From NCBI GenBank assembly GCA_964433065.1, contig CAYSPZ010000003.1:3936-67935 (forward strand): DNA of 64,000 nucleotides, written 5' to 3'. This DNA comes from RGIG3009 sp964433065. Its GTDB lineage: Bacteria > Bacillota > Clostridia > Oscillospirales > Acutalibacteraceae. This document shows positions 1 to 9,735 of the stretch, piece after piece; within the stretch, counting starts at the first letter, position 1, and each line of letters begins with the position of its first letter. Below the pieces are notes generated by a model. The model saw only the letters and a program-made list of their open reading frames with translations. It was not told the origin of the DNA and searched no databases. Made by a program: the position numbers and the translations under genes.

Positions 1-1478
1 AACACCTGTCGGTCGCGCCCTTTTACGGCGGTCTTCGCCGTCTGTGCCAACTTGATCCCCACTTTTTGCGCCGCGCGACCGCTGATACCCGCATCGATCT
101 CGTCAAAGATCAGGGTATCGATCTCGTCCGCGTCCGCGAGTACCGACTTGATCGCCAACATAATGCGCGACAATTCACCGCCCGACGCGATCTTTATGAT
201 CGGACGCGGCAGTTCGCCGACGTTCGCCGACATTAAGATCTCCATTTTATCGGCACCGTTCGCGGTTGGCGGTATGGCAACGTGGTCAACCACCACTTTA
301 ACACCGCTCATATCCAGAAACGCTAACTGTTCCTGTACCGCTTCGGAAAATGCCGAAGCCGCATTCTTGCGTTGTGCGGTCAACACCGCCGCGGTTTCTT
401 CCAGTTGTGCAAACAGTTGCCGTTCCTGCACGGTCAGACGCTTTACCGTTTCGTCGGATAACACGATCTCGTTCAGTTCGCGTTTACAATTCTCTAACGT
501 TTCCAGTACCGCTTGTTCACTGCCGCCGTACTTGCTCATAAGCCGACGAATGGTATCCAACCGATCTTCCGTCTCGTCCAATTCTTTCGGGTCGAAATCC
601 AACAGATCCGTCGAGGAACGCAGTTCCTGCGCTACCTCCTGTAACGTATACAGGGCTTCCTGCAACTGGTCTGCCAACGGTTGTACCTGCTCCATATACC
701 GCGCGGCACCAAACAGATCTTCCACCGCACGTTCGGTCAATGATACCGCACCGTTGCCACTTTCGTCACCGTATAACAGTTCTTTGCACTCACTCAGATA
801 CGAGGCGATCTTTTCGGCATTGCGATACAGATCCCGTCGCGCCAACAACTCGTCCTGTTCGCCGACGCGCAACCCCGCCGTTTCGATTTCGCGGATCTGA
901 TATTCAAGCAGATCGATCCGCCGCACCTTTTCACTCTCGTCCATATCGGCATCGGCAAGGCGGGCGGTCACGTCTTTCCACTGACGGTAAACATTACGGT
1001 AAGCATCGAGAGCCTGTTCGGTGTTGCCGAACCGATCCAGATAACCGATATGGGACTCTACCGAAAACAGCGCTTGGTTCTCGTGTTGACCGTGCAGGTC
1101 AACGAGCCACTGTCCCATCTCACGCAACAACGCGGCGGTAGCGGGTCGCCCGTTTACGGTACAGGATCCCTTCCCCTCCGCCGTCATCGTCCGACCGATC
1201 AGCAGGTTTCCGTCTTCGTCCGGCGGAAAGCCGATTGCGTCAAGCCGTTCGACCGTCCACGGTGACAGTTGTGTAAACAATGCCGTTACGTGTGCGGTAT
1301 CCGCGCCCGTACGTACCATTGAACGAGTAATGCGTTCGCCCAGTACGGCATTGATCGCGTCGATCACAATGGATTTACCGGCACCCGTTTCACCCGTGAG
1401 AACGTTAAATCCCTCATAAAAACGGATGTCTGCCCGTTCGATGACCGCGATGTTCTCAATGTGTAAACATTCCAGCAT
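1..1478 (-). CDS. recN: DNA repair protein RecN (3' end outside window)
   Basis: SMC-like ATPase used in double-strand-break repair. The reading frame starts at ATG 1478 and stays open to the window edge, giving about 492 codons of a family that is usually 550-570 aa, so the C-terminus is missing. The N-terminus has the family start (MLECLHIENIAVIE) and a Walker A motif GETGAGKS near residue 30. The central part is Glu/Gln-rich and coiled-coil-like. Near the left edge are the ABC signature-like IASGGELSRIMLA and the Walker B-like DTLIFDEIDAGISG. It follows argR by 10 bp, as in many Firmicutes. Identity is secure; only the end cannot be seen. Confidence 0.95.
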   Translation of the reverse strand, partial: MLECLHIENIAVIERADIRFYEGFNVLTGETGAGKSIVIDAINAVLGERITRSMVRTGADTAHVTALFTQLSPWTVERLDAIGFPPDEDGNLLIGRTMTAEGKGSCTVNGRPATAALLREMGQWLVDLHGQHENQALFSVESHIGYLDRFGNTEQALDAYRNVYRQWKDVTARLADADMDESEKVRRIDLLEYQIREIETAGLRVGEQDELLARRDLYRNAEKIASYLSECKELLYGDESGNGAVSLTERAVEDLFGAARYMEQVQPLADQLQEALYTLQEVAQELRSSTDLLDFDPKELDETEDRLDTIRRLMSKYGGSEQAVLETLENCKRELNEIVLSDETVKRLTVQERQLFAQLEETAAVLTAQRKNAASAFSEAVQEQLAFLDMSGVKVVVDHVAIPPTANGADKMEILMSANVGELPRPIIKIASGGELSRIMLAIKSVLADADEIDTLIFDEIDAGISGRAAQKVGIKLAQTAKTAVKGRDRQV

Positions 1479-1488
1479 AAGGTTACTC

Positions 1489-1935
1489 CTACTGTCGTTT
1501 CTTTAATTCCTCTGCTAAAACTTGGGCTTGTTCCGCCGATTTGGTAATACATACGAACGTGTCGTCCCCCGCCAACGTACCGATCACCGTCGGCCAATGC
1601 AGAGAATCCATCGCCGCACAGGCGGCTTGCGCCATACCGGCATGGCATTTCACCACCACCAGATTACACGCATCGTCCACCGACACCACCGCATCGTGGA
1701 ACAAGGAACTGAATTTTGAAGAGATATGTTTACTGTCCTGACGCACCACCGAATACCGATACGCGCCGTCGGAATCCTGCACCTTGATAAGGCGCAATTC
1801 CTTAATATCACGGGATACCGTCGCCTGTGTAACCGAGAAACCGCAATCCTGCAATGCCATCATCAGGTCTTCTTGGGTTTCCACCCGACGGTTTTGAATG
1901 ATCTCTAAAATTTTAGACTGACGTTTGGTTTTCAT
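1489..1935 (-). CDS. argR: Arginine repressor ArgR/AhrC
   Basis: 148-aa arginine-responsive transcription regulator of normal family length. The N-terminal winged helix carries the recognition segment SVTQATVSRDIKELRL (about residues 34-49). The C-terminal hexamerisation and arginine-binding domain contains GTLAGDDTFVCI. The family represses arginine biosynthesis and activates catabolism as a hexamer. It lies 4 bp after nadK and 10 bp before recN in a leftward operon, the usual clostridial order. No arginine genes are in the window, so its targets are elsewhere. Confidence 0.95.
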   Translation of the reverse strand: MKTKRQSKILEIIQNRRVETQEDLMMALQDCGFSVTQATVSRDIKELRLIKVQDSDGAYRYSVVRQDSKHISSKFSSLFHDAVVSVDDACNLVVVKCHAGMAQAACAAMDSLHWPTVIGTLAGDDTFVCITKSAEQAQVLAEELKKRQ

Positions 1936-1939
1936 GGGG

Positions 1940-2779
1940 TCATCCCTTCCTGTTTGTTAACTTTCTGTCCAGTATCTCGTAAAACGGTTGATGCTCCAGT
2001 TTAATGAGCGCCGCTCGCGTTTTCGAGCGGGTAATGCGCACCGTCGTGTTTTTGGAAAGCGCGACCGTTTCTTCCCCGTCTACCGTCAAAAACACGTTGC
2101 CGCTTACGGTACGGTCGCGCGGTACGACCAACACATCGGCGCTTTCGTGAAAAATATACGGACGCGTATGTAACGAATGCGGACAGATCGGGGTCAACAG
2201 CACGCAATCGAGCGACGGATCCACCACAGGACCGCCTGCCGAAAGTGAGTACGCGGTCGAGCCGGTAGGTGTTGCTACGATGATCCCGTCCGCTTTATAC
2301 GACGGAAGCGGTACCCCGTGATTGGATACTTCGATATCGATCATACGGGTCAACGGTCCGCGCGACACCACCGCTTCGTTCAGCGCACTGAACAAACGGG
2401 TCTTGCCGTCTTGTTCGGTGAGAATAACATCCAACATCATACGGTACTGTGTATCGTAATCCCCCGTAATCAACCGTTTCAGTTGGGATAGGTCTTGCCG
2501 TTCCAGTCCTGCCATAAACCCTACCCGTCCGCAGTTGATACCCAAAACTGCCTTGCCGTGCGCGGCGGCTTTTTTTGCACAATGAATGATGGTACCGTCA
2601 CCGCCGAGCGCGATCGCCACGTCACACGCGGCAATCAGGTCTTCTGCATCTTTGGGCGGAAATGCCGTATCGACGGGCAATAACGATTGTACGCCCAGTT
2701 GTTCGAGCATACACACGATCTGTTGCGTGATCTCCCCGCAATTGATCGCGCCGTTATTGGGAATGACCGCTACTTTCAT
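1940..2779 (-). CDS. nadK: NAD kinase
   Basis: 279-aa ATP-NAD kinase making NADP in the cytoplasm. Visible motifs are the catalytic GGDGT (near residue 60), NCGRVGFM, and the NAD-binding stretch ADGIIVATPTGSTAYSLSAGGP. Length and motif order match the PpnK family. It sits between tlyA and argR, the usual arrangement. Nothing is unusual. Confidence 0.95.
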   Translation of the reverse strand: MKVAVIPNNGAINCGEITQQIVCMLEQLGVQSLLPVDTAFPPKDAEDLIAACDVAIALGGDGTIIHCAKKAAAHGKAVLGINCGRVGFMAGLERQDLSQLKRLITGDYDTQYRMMLDVILTEQDGKTRLFSALNEAVVSRGPLTRMIDIEVSNHGVPLPSYKADGIIVATPTGSTAYSLSAGGPVVDPSLDCVLLTPICPHSLHTRPYIFHESADVLVVPRDRTVSGNVFLTVDGEETVALSKNTTVRITRSKTRAALIKLEHQPFYEILDRKLTNRKG

Positions 2780-2796
2780 CGACTCACCTCCGTTAC

Positions 2797-3612
2797 TTAT
2801 TGAAATGAAGCAAATGTTTCGTCCACCACGCGACGTACATCGATAGCGGTTTGCGCTGATGTGTCACGCGAAAGGACTGTTAAATATTCAATGTTGCCGC
2901 GTACGCGCCCCGCTCCCCCTTGAATGGGAGAGCCGAATAACCATGCGGCATGGCAATTTTCTTGTTCAAAAAATGAGAGAAGATCCCGCAAGACCCGCAC
3001 GTGAACCGCTTTGTCACGTACAATACCGTTTTTACCGATATCGGCTTTACCCGCTTCAAATTGCGGTTTGATCAACAGTATCAATATACCGTCTTCCCGT
3101 AAAAACGGGAGTGCATACGGTAGGATCTGTTTGAGCGAAATAAAGGATACGTCGGCGGTGATCACATCCACCGACCCGTGTGGGATCGTTTCGGCAAGTT
3201 GCGGATAACGGATATCCGTTCCCTCCAAATTGACCACACGCGTATCCGCGCACAAAGACGGATGCAGTTGTCCGTGTCCTACGTCCACCGCATATACTTT
3301 CTGTGCGCCGTGTTGTAACAGGCAATGGGTAAACCCACCCGTCGACGCGCCGATATCCAATACCGTTTTGTCGGTCATATCGAGTTGACAAACGGTGATG
3401 GCTTTTTCCAGTTTCAAACCGCCGCGCCCGACGTAAGTGTCGGTCGCCTCGCAACAAACCGTATCAGTCTCACACACACCGAACGACGCTTTACGGATGA
3501 CCGCACCGTTAACGGTAACTTCGCCGTTTTGAATGCGTTCTTTCGCCTTTTCCCTGCCGGAAGCAAAACCGTGGGTGACCAGATACGCATCTAACCGTTG
3601 GGTATTGCTCAC
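2797..3612 (-). CDS. tlyA: TlyA-family rRNA 2'-O-methyltransferase
   Basis: 271-aa protein with an N-terminal S4 RNA-binding domain (QRLDAYLVTHGFASGREKAKERIQNGEVTVNG) and an FtsJ-type SAM methyltransferase domain (VLDIGASTGGFTHCLLQHGA; later TADVSFISLKQILP). The family methylates ribose of rRNA cytidines. I chose GTG at 3612 because its GTGA overlaps the dxs stop by 4 bp, suggesting translational coupling. A longer frame back to 3666 would lie inside dxs. A haemolysin role, sometimes annotated for this family, is not supported here. Confidence 0.9.
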   Translation of the reverse strand: MSNTQRLDAYLVTHGFASGREKAKERIQNGEVTVNGAVIRKASFGVCETDTVCCEATDTYVGRGGLKLEKAITVCQLDMTDKTVLDIGASTGGFTHCLLQHGAQKVYAVDVGHGQLHPSLCADTRVVNLEGTDIRYPQLAETIPHGSVDVITADVSFISLKQILPYALPFLREDGILILLIKPQFEAGKADIGKNGIVRDKAVHVRVLRDLLSFFEQENCHAAWLFGSPIQGGAGRVRGNIEYLTVLSRDTSAQTAIDVRRVVDETFASFQ

Positions 3613-5457
3613 AGTTGACCGTCCCCCACTATGCGTTTTATCATACCATCCACGTCTAACCCGCACTGCCGTAAGCCTTCCTCGACGGTACAGGCAGGCA
3701 GGATACGCTCGATCGCATACGGTTCGTATTTGCCGTAGAAATGGTTCTGTACCAACTGTGCGCCGAATTGTTGCGCCAGACCGCCCTGTGCGGACGCTTC
3801 TTCAAAGAACAAAACCAATTGATATCGCATCGCGATTTCCAACGCTTTTTGCGGAATGGGATGGATACGGTTGAGTTTGAGAACCGATACTTCTCCCTGT
3901 CCTTGTAACGCTTTTACGGTTTTCAAGACGTTGGCAAACAATCTGCCGTAGGTGATCACCAAGGTACGCGCCGCCGAATTGCGGAAGTAGGTGAAGTCTT
4001 TTCCGTCCGGTTTATATCCGTTGAGCGGGAACTGTTCCCCGCGCGGATACCGTACCGCGGCAATGCCCGTTTCATCGTATAAGGCTTTGTTCAGATGCAG
4101 ATGCAATTCCTCATACGTTGCAGGTGCGTAAATGCAGGTATTGGGAATGGTGGTCAAAAACGGCACGTCAAAAATACCTTGATGCGTTTCGCCGTCTTCC
4201 GGCACGATTCCCGCACGATCGACCGCCAACACGATGTGGTTGTTCATAATCGCCGTGTCGTTGAGCAGTTGGTCATACGCGCGTTGCAAGAAGGTGGAAT
4301 ACACCGCAAACACGGGACGGCAATTTCCCGCCGCTAAACCGGAAGCAAAGGTGACCGCGTGCGATTCGGCAATACCGACATCGAAAAAGCGGTCGGGATT
4401 TTGGTTGGCATACCGTTTCAATCCGGTACCGTCTGTCATTGCCGCGGTGATCACGCATAAGCGATCGTCTTTTTCCGCGCGATCACACAAAAAATCGCCC
4501 GCCGCCTTGGAAAAGTTCATACCGCCACCGTTCGGTTTGCCCGACTCAACGTCAAATCCGGCGATCCCGTGATACACGTCGGGGGCACTTTCCGCAGGTG
4601 TATAGCCTTTTCCCTTTACAGTTGAAACGTGAAGAAGAACCGGGCGATCGATCTCTTTCGCGGTGTGTAATGCCACTTCCAACGCTTTGAGATCGTGTCC
4701 GTCTACGGGGCCGAGATAGTAAAGACCCATATCTTCAAACATACCGGAACTTTGGTNNNNNNNNNNTTAAGTTGCTTTTCGCGTGCGCTAAATGCCGATG
4801 CAACCATTCACCGATCAACGGAAGATGAGCGGTCAGTTCGGCAAAACCGTTCTTAAACCGTTGGTAAAACGGTTTGGAGCGCAAGGTGGACAAGTACCGC
4901 GCAACAAAACCGACACTGCGGCTGATCGACATCTGATTGTCGTTGAGTACGATGATCAACCGCTCATTGTGTCGGGCGGCATTACAAAGCCCTTCATACG
5001 CGAGACCGCCCGTCAACGCGCCGTCACCGATTACCGCGACCACGTAACCGTCGTCGCCTGTCAATTGTTTGGCATATGCCAGACCGCTCGCCGCCGAAAC
5101 GGAGGTACTGCTGTGACCGGTCACAAAAGCATCGTATTCACTTTCAAGCGGCGACGGGAAACCCGAAATACCGTCCAGTTTGCGCAACCGCGCAAATTTA
5201 TCAAGACGACCGGTCAACAACTTATGTGTGTAACACTGATGTCCGACGTCCCATACGATCTCATCGTTCGGCAGATCAAACAACCGATGCAACATCACGG
5301 TCAGTTCCACCACGCCTAAGTTGGAAGACAGGTGTCCGCCCGTTTCGGATACGGTTTTAATGATCGTATCCCGCAATTCGGCACACAGTTCTTCCAACTG
5401 TAAAGGCGAAAGACTTTTCAGGTCTGCCGACGTGTGTAATGTTTTAAAAACGCTCAT
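3609..5457 (-). CDS. dxs: 1-deoxy-D-xylulose-5-phosphate synthase (interrupted by scaffold gap)
   Basis: Thiamine-diphosphate enzyme of the MEP isoprenoid pathway. The N-terminal part (5457 down to the gap) has HLSSNLGVVELT, the Mg/ThDP motif VIGDGALTGGLAYEGLNA-like and NDNQMSI. The C-terminal part resumes with SSGMFEDMGLYYLGPVDGHD and contains RAGIVPEDGETHQG. The frame shifts across the N run at 4757-4766, as expected if the 10 N are a placeholder of unknown true length. I therefore treat this as one intact gene, not a pseudogene. It is followed by tlyA with a 4-bp overlap. Confidence 0.93.
4757..4766. other. Scaffold gap (10 N)
   Basis: Ten consecutive N inside dxs. The flanking reading frames are offset by one base, consistent with a placeholder gap rather than a real frameshift. 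It shows that the window is a scaffolded draft, probably from a metagenome. Confidence 0.99.
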
Positions 5458-5478
5458 ATATCCTCTACTCTTTTTCGA

Positions 5479-5970
5479 TTATTGTAACGGAACGATGGGA
5501 AACAACGAACCGACGATCACACCTAAAATAACACCGCCTAATACCTCTAACGGTGTGTGTCCGATCAATTCTTTGAGATCAATCACAACGCTTTTACGAT
5601 CGGCAATATCGTCGCCGTCAATATCGGCTTTTTCCTGTTCGATCTCGTTTAGGTAACGATTGAGAAGTTTCGCGTGTCGACCTGTTTCGCGACGGACACC
5701 CATCGCGTCGTATACGGTGATGAAGGCAACCACCAGCGCCAACGCGAAGATGGGCGACGACGGTGTGTAAAACCGCGCGGTGGACACCGCTAACGCACAG
5801 ACCATTGCCGAGTGTGCGCTGGGCATTCCGCCCGCGCCCCACAACCGCTCGATCTGGAATTTTTTTGTTAACAACGACTGGATCACGGTTTTGATGACCT
5901 GGGCAAACAGCCATGCCAACAATGCCGCGATCAACGCTTTGTTTTGAAGTAATGCAACGATAATATCCAT
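5479..5970 (-). CDS. Divergent PAP2 family membrane protein (DUF212)
   Basis: 163-aa integral membrane protein of the YuiD/DUF212 type. It has hydrophobic segments near residues 12-32, 58-75 and at the C-terminus, and the signature WGAGGMPSAHSAMVCAL plus VYDAMGVRRETGRHAKLLN. The family resembles acid phosphatase/vanadium haloperoxidase folds but its substrate is not established. It lies between ispA and dxs, suggesting a link to isoprenoid metabolism, which is inference from position only. Confidence 0.85.
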   Translation of the reverse strand: MDIIVALLQNKALIAALLAWLFAQVIKTVIQSLLTKKFQIERLWGAGGMPSAHSAMVCALAVSTARFYTPSSPIFALALVVAFITVYDAMGVRRETGRHAKLLNRYLNEIEQEKADIDGDDIADRKSVVIDLKELIGHTPLEVLGGVILGVIVGSLFPIVPLQ

Positions 5971-5982
5971 AGTGGTATTCCT

Positions 5983-6876
5983 TTACGAAATTCTCTTTAA
6001 GAACCGATGCGCCAACGTGCAGAGATCACCGTTATCGTCAAACAGTTGCAACTGTGCCACCGCTTTTTCGGTATACTCCGTTGCCAACGCGAACGCACCG
6101 TCTATGCCAAGCAACGACACGTACGTATTCTTGTGATTTTCCTCATCGCTGCCGACGGGTTTACCGAGCGCTTCGGCGGTCGAGGTAACGTCTAAAATAT
6201 CGTCGATCACTTGAAATGCCAAGCCGAGATAATACCCGAACCGACCGGCGGCATCGATCTGATCTGCGGTACCACCGCCGACCACACAACCCATTTGACA
6301 CGCGGCCTGTATCAGTGCCGCCGTCTTTTTCTCCTGCAAATATTTTAACGTATCAGCATCGATGACCGTGTTTTCGCTTTCCAGATCCACGACCTGTCCG
6401 CCGATCATACCGTTAATGCCCGCATACTCCGCTAAAACCGAGGCGGCTTTTACGACCGACGACGGCGATACATCCGACAAATTACATTCGTCGAGCATCA
6501 CTTCAAACGCGCGGTTGAGCAACGCGTCACCCACTAAAAGTGCCATTGCCTCGCCGTAGGCGGTATGTACCGACGGCTTTCCGCGTCGCATCGGCGAGTT
6601 GTCCATACACGGCATATCGTCGTGTACCAACGAGTAAGAGTGGATCATTTCGATCGCTGCGGCAAACGGTAACGCGCGAACGGTATCCCCACAGCACAAG
6701 CGGCAAAATTCCAATAACAATACGGGACGAAGACGTTTTCCGCCGCCTTCACAGGCATATGCCATTCCGTGAATCACCGTGTCCTGCAACCGTCCGTCCT
6801 GCGGCAGATAGTGCGGCAGAGCGGATTCGATCTGCGACAAATGCGATGCCAGACGGGGTGTATATAACTCAGCCAT
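5983..6876 (-). CDS. ispA: Farnesyl diphosphate synthase (polyprenyl synthetase)
   Basis: 297-aa all-helical prenyltransferase that condenses IPP with DMAPP or GPP. The first Asp-rich motif is in SLVHDDMPCMDNSPMRRG, the second in AFQVIDDILDVT. GGKRLRPVL near residue 50 is the pyrophosphate-binding region. Length fits short-chain FPP synthases. The gene starts 2 bp after the xseB stop in the same operon and is followed by the DUF212 gene and dxs. Confidence 0.93.
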   Translation of the reverse strand: MAELYTPRLASHLSQIESALPHYLPQDGRLQDTVIHGMAYACEGGGKRLRPVLLLEFCRLCCGDTVRALPFAAAIEMIHSYSLVHDDMPCMDNSPMRRGKPSVHTAYGEAMALLVGDALLNRAFEVMLDECNLSDVSPSSVVKAASVLAEYAGINGMIGGQVVDLESENTVIDADTLKYLQEKKTAALIQAACQMGCVVGGGTADQIDAAGRFGYYLGLAFQVIDDILDVTSTAEALGKPVGSDEENHKNTYVSLLGIDGAFALATEYTEKAVAQLQLFDDNGDLCTLAHRFLKRIS

Positions 6877-6878
6877 CG

Positions 6879-7082
6879 TTATGCCTCCGTTTTGGCGGTC
6901 AATTGGATGATCTTTTGTTCCGCGACTTTCAGCGTATCGGAACAGGATACCGCCAATTTAGTACCTTCATCGAATAATTTTAATGACTCGTCCAACGGGC
7001 AGTTGCCGCTTTCGAGCAGTCCAACGATCTCTTCCAAGCGTTTCATCGCTTGTTCAAACGATACGGTATCACTCATCATCAT
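6879..7082 (-). CDS. xseB: Exodeoxyribonuclease VII small subunit
   Basis: 67-aa partner of XseA with the family pattern SFEQAMKRLEEIVGLLESGNCPLDESL. Its first ATG overlaps the xseA stop (TTATGA), so translation is probably coupled. Three ATG codons follow one another (7082, 7079, 7076) and the exact start cannot be decided. Exo VII degrades single-stranded DNA in repair. Confidence 0.9.
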   Translation of the reverse strand: MMMSDTVSFEQAMKRLEEIVGLLESGNCPLDESLKLFDEGTKLAVSCSDTLKVAEQKIIQLTAKTEA

Positions 7083-8308
7083 AACCCCATTTCATTCTGT
7101 ACGATCTCTTCTACGCGACAAGAGGCTTGTCCGTCTGCAAAACGCAACCGAACGGTATCCCCTACCGTCATATCGGATACGGAACACACCACTTTGTCCG
7201 CCGTTTCGGCAACCGCGTAGCCGCGTGTGATAACGCGCAACGGACTCATTCCGTCCAGTTTTCCCGCCAATTCCGCCAACCGATTTTTGCATCGAGACAG
7301 GTGCTTTTCGGTTGCGGACGTAAACGAACGGGTAAGCAGGTCAACCTGCATCTGACGTTCTTCGATCAACGAGAGCGGCCGCGCAAATACGCGGGAATGC
7401 AACGCGTTATCCAACCGCCGCTGTTTTTCCTGTACGCAGGACGAAAGTGCCATCGGTAACAAGCGGGTAAGCCGTTGCAGTTGTTGCAAACATTCGGCGC
7501 GGTCAGGAACCGCCAGTTCCGCCGCCGCAGAAGGCGTCGGTGCGCGCAGGTCGGCAACAAAATCGCAGATGGTAAAATCGGTTTCGTGACCGACCGCCGA
7601 AATGATCGGAACGGTCATTTCAGCAATGGTACGGGCTACCTGCTCATCGTTAAATGCCCACAGTTCTTCCAGTGAACCGCCGCCGCGACCGATAATGATC
7701 ACGTCGGGTGCGTTGGAGTCTCCGTTTGCGTTTAGTTGTTCCAGTTGGTGCAAGGCGCGGCACAGGTCGGCGGGTGCGCCTTCCCCCTGTACCAGTACCG
7801 GCACGTGAATGACGGTCGCTATGGGAAATCGTCTGCCCAACACGTTGAGGATATCCTGCAATGCCGCGCCGGTCGGCGAGGTCACGACCCCTACTCGTTT
7901 CGGGAACGCGGGCAACGGACGTTTGCGGTCGGGTGAAAATAATCCTTCGCTTTCCAGACGGCGTTTTAACTGTTCGTACGCCAGTTGCAGGGCACCAATA
8001 CCGTCGGGTTGCAATTCGTCGATATACAATTGGAAGGAGCCGTCTTTTTCGTACAACGATACGCGTACACGCGCGACGACTTTCATTCCGTTTTCAGGGC
8101 GGAAACGCAGACGCATAGCTTGTGAGCGGAACATCACCGCCTTGACCGCCGCCGTTTCGTCTTTGAGGGTCATATACAGATGACCCGACTGATAGTGGTT
8201 GGTAAAATTACTGATCTCACCCGACAATAACAGTTGTTGCAGGTTACCGTCACCGTCGAGCAACGATTTGACATATCGGTTTAATTGACTGACCGTGACC
8301 GCGTTCAT
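7079..8308 (-). CDS. xseA: Exodeoxyribonuclease VII large subunit
   Basis: 409-aa catalytic subunit. The N-terminal OB-fold has VSQLNRYVKSLLDGDGNLQQLLLSGEISN. The catalytic domain shows VGVVTSPTGAALQDI, IIIGRGGGSLEELWAFNDE and ISAVGHETDFTICDFVADLRAPTPSAAAEL. A long helical region follows. It overlaps the upstream tsaD-like gene by 4 bp and xseB by 4 bp. Confidence 0.94.
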   Translation of the reverse strand: MNAVTVSQLNRYVKSLLDGDGNLQQLLLSGEISNFTNHYQSGHLYMTLKDETAAVKAVMFRSQAMRLRFRPENGMKVVARVRVSLYEKDGSFQLYIDELQPDGIGALQLAYEQLKRRLESEGLFSPDRKRPLPAFPKRVGVVTSPTGAALQDILNVLGRRFPIATVIHVPVLVQGEGAPADLCRALHQLEQLNANGDSNAPDVIIIGRGGGSLEELWAFNDEQVARTIAEMTVPIISAVGHETDFTICDFVADLRAPTPSAAAELAVPDRAECLQQLQRLTRLLPMALSSCVQEKQRRLDNALHSRVFARPLSLIEERQMQVDLLTRSFTSATEKHLSRCKNRLAELAGKLDGMSPLRVITRGYAVAETADKVVCSVSDMTVGDTVRLRFADGQASCRVEEIVQNEMGL

Positions 8309-9255
8309 TTCGTCGCCCCCTGTTCTTTCAGTGCGGTAAGCACGGCGATCCCTGCCGCGTTATCCGACGAAAACGCGGGAGGTGCAAAGATCCCGCCAAA
8401 CCGTGACGAAAGGGCCTCGCGCAACAGTGTATTGGACATCACACCGCCCGCGTATACCACCGGCATCTCTCCGTAACGGGAGAGTAATTGTTCGGTCATT
8501 TTTTCCACCGCCACGCGGATAGAGTGCAGACAAAACGCTGCAATATCGGCAGACGGCACACCGTCACTCTGTAAGCGGCGGCATTGGTTTTCCACACCCG
8601 AAAGGTGACAACTCTCCCCTTGTAACGAGGGACGCGGTGAATAGGTCACGGTCGACGTTTGCGCCAACCGATCCAGTGCAGGACCTGCCGGAAAAGGTAA
8701 ACCGAGCATACCGCCGACGCGGTCGATGAGTTGTCCCGCTTTGAGGTCCAGCGAAGAAGCCACCGTTTGGCAGGAGATGACCGTTTCGCGGCTCGGGGTG
8801 ACCAGCAATGCGTCGGTCGTGCCACCCGAAACGTGAAATGCCAAAAACGGTTTTTCAATGAGCGACAGCTGCTCGGCTCCGTAAAGTGCCGCCGCGACGT
8901 GACCTTGTTGGTGGGTGAAAATGTGCAACGGTTTATGCAACACCGCCGCCAATTGCCGCGCACTGCCGAGCCCTACCAGAAAGCAGGGCATGTACGATCC
9001 TTCGCTTTCCTGCGGACGATCGGATACCCCGATCGCCGCAAGATCGGACAGGTCGTCGAGCGCGGTACAAAGACGTTCCATCTGTTCCGGTAACTGACGG
9101 GTATGGTGAAAGACTGCGTCACTTTGCCGCAGACCCAATTCACCTTCCTTGACGGGAAGGAGTTGTTTATATTGCCAAAGCGCCCCCGTTTCGGCGCAAA
9201 ACGCCGAAACGGAGGTCGTATAATTACTGGTATCCAGTCCGATGAATTTACTCAT
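8305..9255 (-). CDS. TsaD/Kae1-like ASKHA-fold protein (paralog near nusB)
   Basis: 316 aa from ATG 9255, chosen because ATGAGTAA overlaps the nusB stop by 8 bp. It begins MSKFIGLDTSNYTTSVSAF, has HQQGHVAAALYG and a C-terminal YAGGVMSNTLLREAL motif, as in the O-sialoglycoprotein endopeptidase/TsaD superfamily. Clostridia commonly keep such a shortened TsaD-like gene in the nusB-xseA operon in addition to genuine tsaD. The usual HxxxH metal site is only partly evident as HQQGH. Whether it takes part in t6A synthesis is unknown. Confidence 0.8.
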   Translation of the reverse strand: MSKFIGLDTSNYTTSVSAFCAETGALWQYKQLLPVKEGELGLRQSDAVFHHTRQLPEQMERLCTALDDLSDLAAIGVSDRPQESEGSYMPCFLVGLGSARQLAAVLHKPLHIFTHQQGHVAAALYGAEQLSLIEKPFLAFHVSGGTTDALLVTPSRETVISCQTVASSLDLKAGQLIDRVGGMLGLPFPAGPALDRLAQTSTVTYSPRPSLQGESCHLSGVENQCRRLQSDGVPSADIAAFCLHSIRVAVEKMTEQLLSRYGEMPVVYAGGVMSNTLLREALSSRFGGIFAPPAFSSDNAAGIAVLTALKEQGATK

Positions 9256-9661
9256 GATCGTTATCGCGTCGGGAGATGCCGCCCAAAACACCGTTCACAA
9301 ACGAAGCATCCGCTTCGCCGCCGTAACGTTTTGCCAGTTCCACCGCTTCGTTGATGGAAACACTGACGGGAATGTCGGTCTCCCATTCCATTTCGTATAC
9401 TGCCAAACGCATGATCGAAAGGGCAACACGGGATAAGCGGGAGGTATTCCATTTATGCGAAGATGCCGAGATCAACCCATCGATCTCTTCAAGATGCGCG
9501 ACGGTGCCTTCTGCAAGAGAGAGCGCAAAAGCATCGTGTTGTACTTCGCGCGCTTCTTCCGCAGCGTATAAAATATCGGCGACCGATTCCTCCGTAAAAC
9601 TTTTTTCAAACAGGAGAATAAACGCCAATTCTCTGGACTCCCGACGGGTCATGCCATTCAT
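9248..9661 (-). CDS. nusB: Transcription antitermination factor NusB
   Basis: About 137-aa all-helical protein that binds boxA RNA with S10 during rRNA antitermination. Typical elements are RRESRELAFILLFEKSF at the N-terminus and WNTSRLSRVALSIMRLAVYEM plus SINEAVELAKRYGGEADASFVNGVLGGI at the C-terminus. Starts at 9664, 9661 and 9652 are all possible. 9661 gives the best distance to AGAAAGG. It overlaps the next gene by 8 bp. Confidence 0.93.
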   Translation of the reverse strand: MNGMTRRESRELAFILLFEKSFTEESVADILYAAEEAREVQHDAFALSLAEGTVAHLEEIDGLISASSHKWNTSRLSRVALSIMRLAVYEMEWETDIPVSVSINEAVELAKRYGGEADASFVNGVLGGISRRDNDHE

Positions 9662-9702
9662 CATGCCTTTCTGTTTTCAAATTCCTTTTAGTAAGCAGAG
9701 TG

Positions 9703-9728
9703 ACCCTCTGTTGAGATCAACAGAGGGT
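9703..9728. terminator. Intergenic hairpin between asp23 and nusB
   Basis: Perfect 11-bp inverted repeat ACCCTCTGTTG / CAACAGAGGGT with a 4-nt spacer. Neither strand has a strong T-run after it, so it may be a weak terminator or an mRNA-processing hairpin after asp23. Confidence 0.5.
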
Positions 9729-9735
9729 GTTGTGA

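Noticed and set aside
3609..5457. dxs as a frameshifted pseudogene
   Set aside because: The break lies at the N run; both halves match DXS without other damage, so the gap length explains it.
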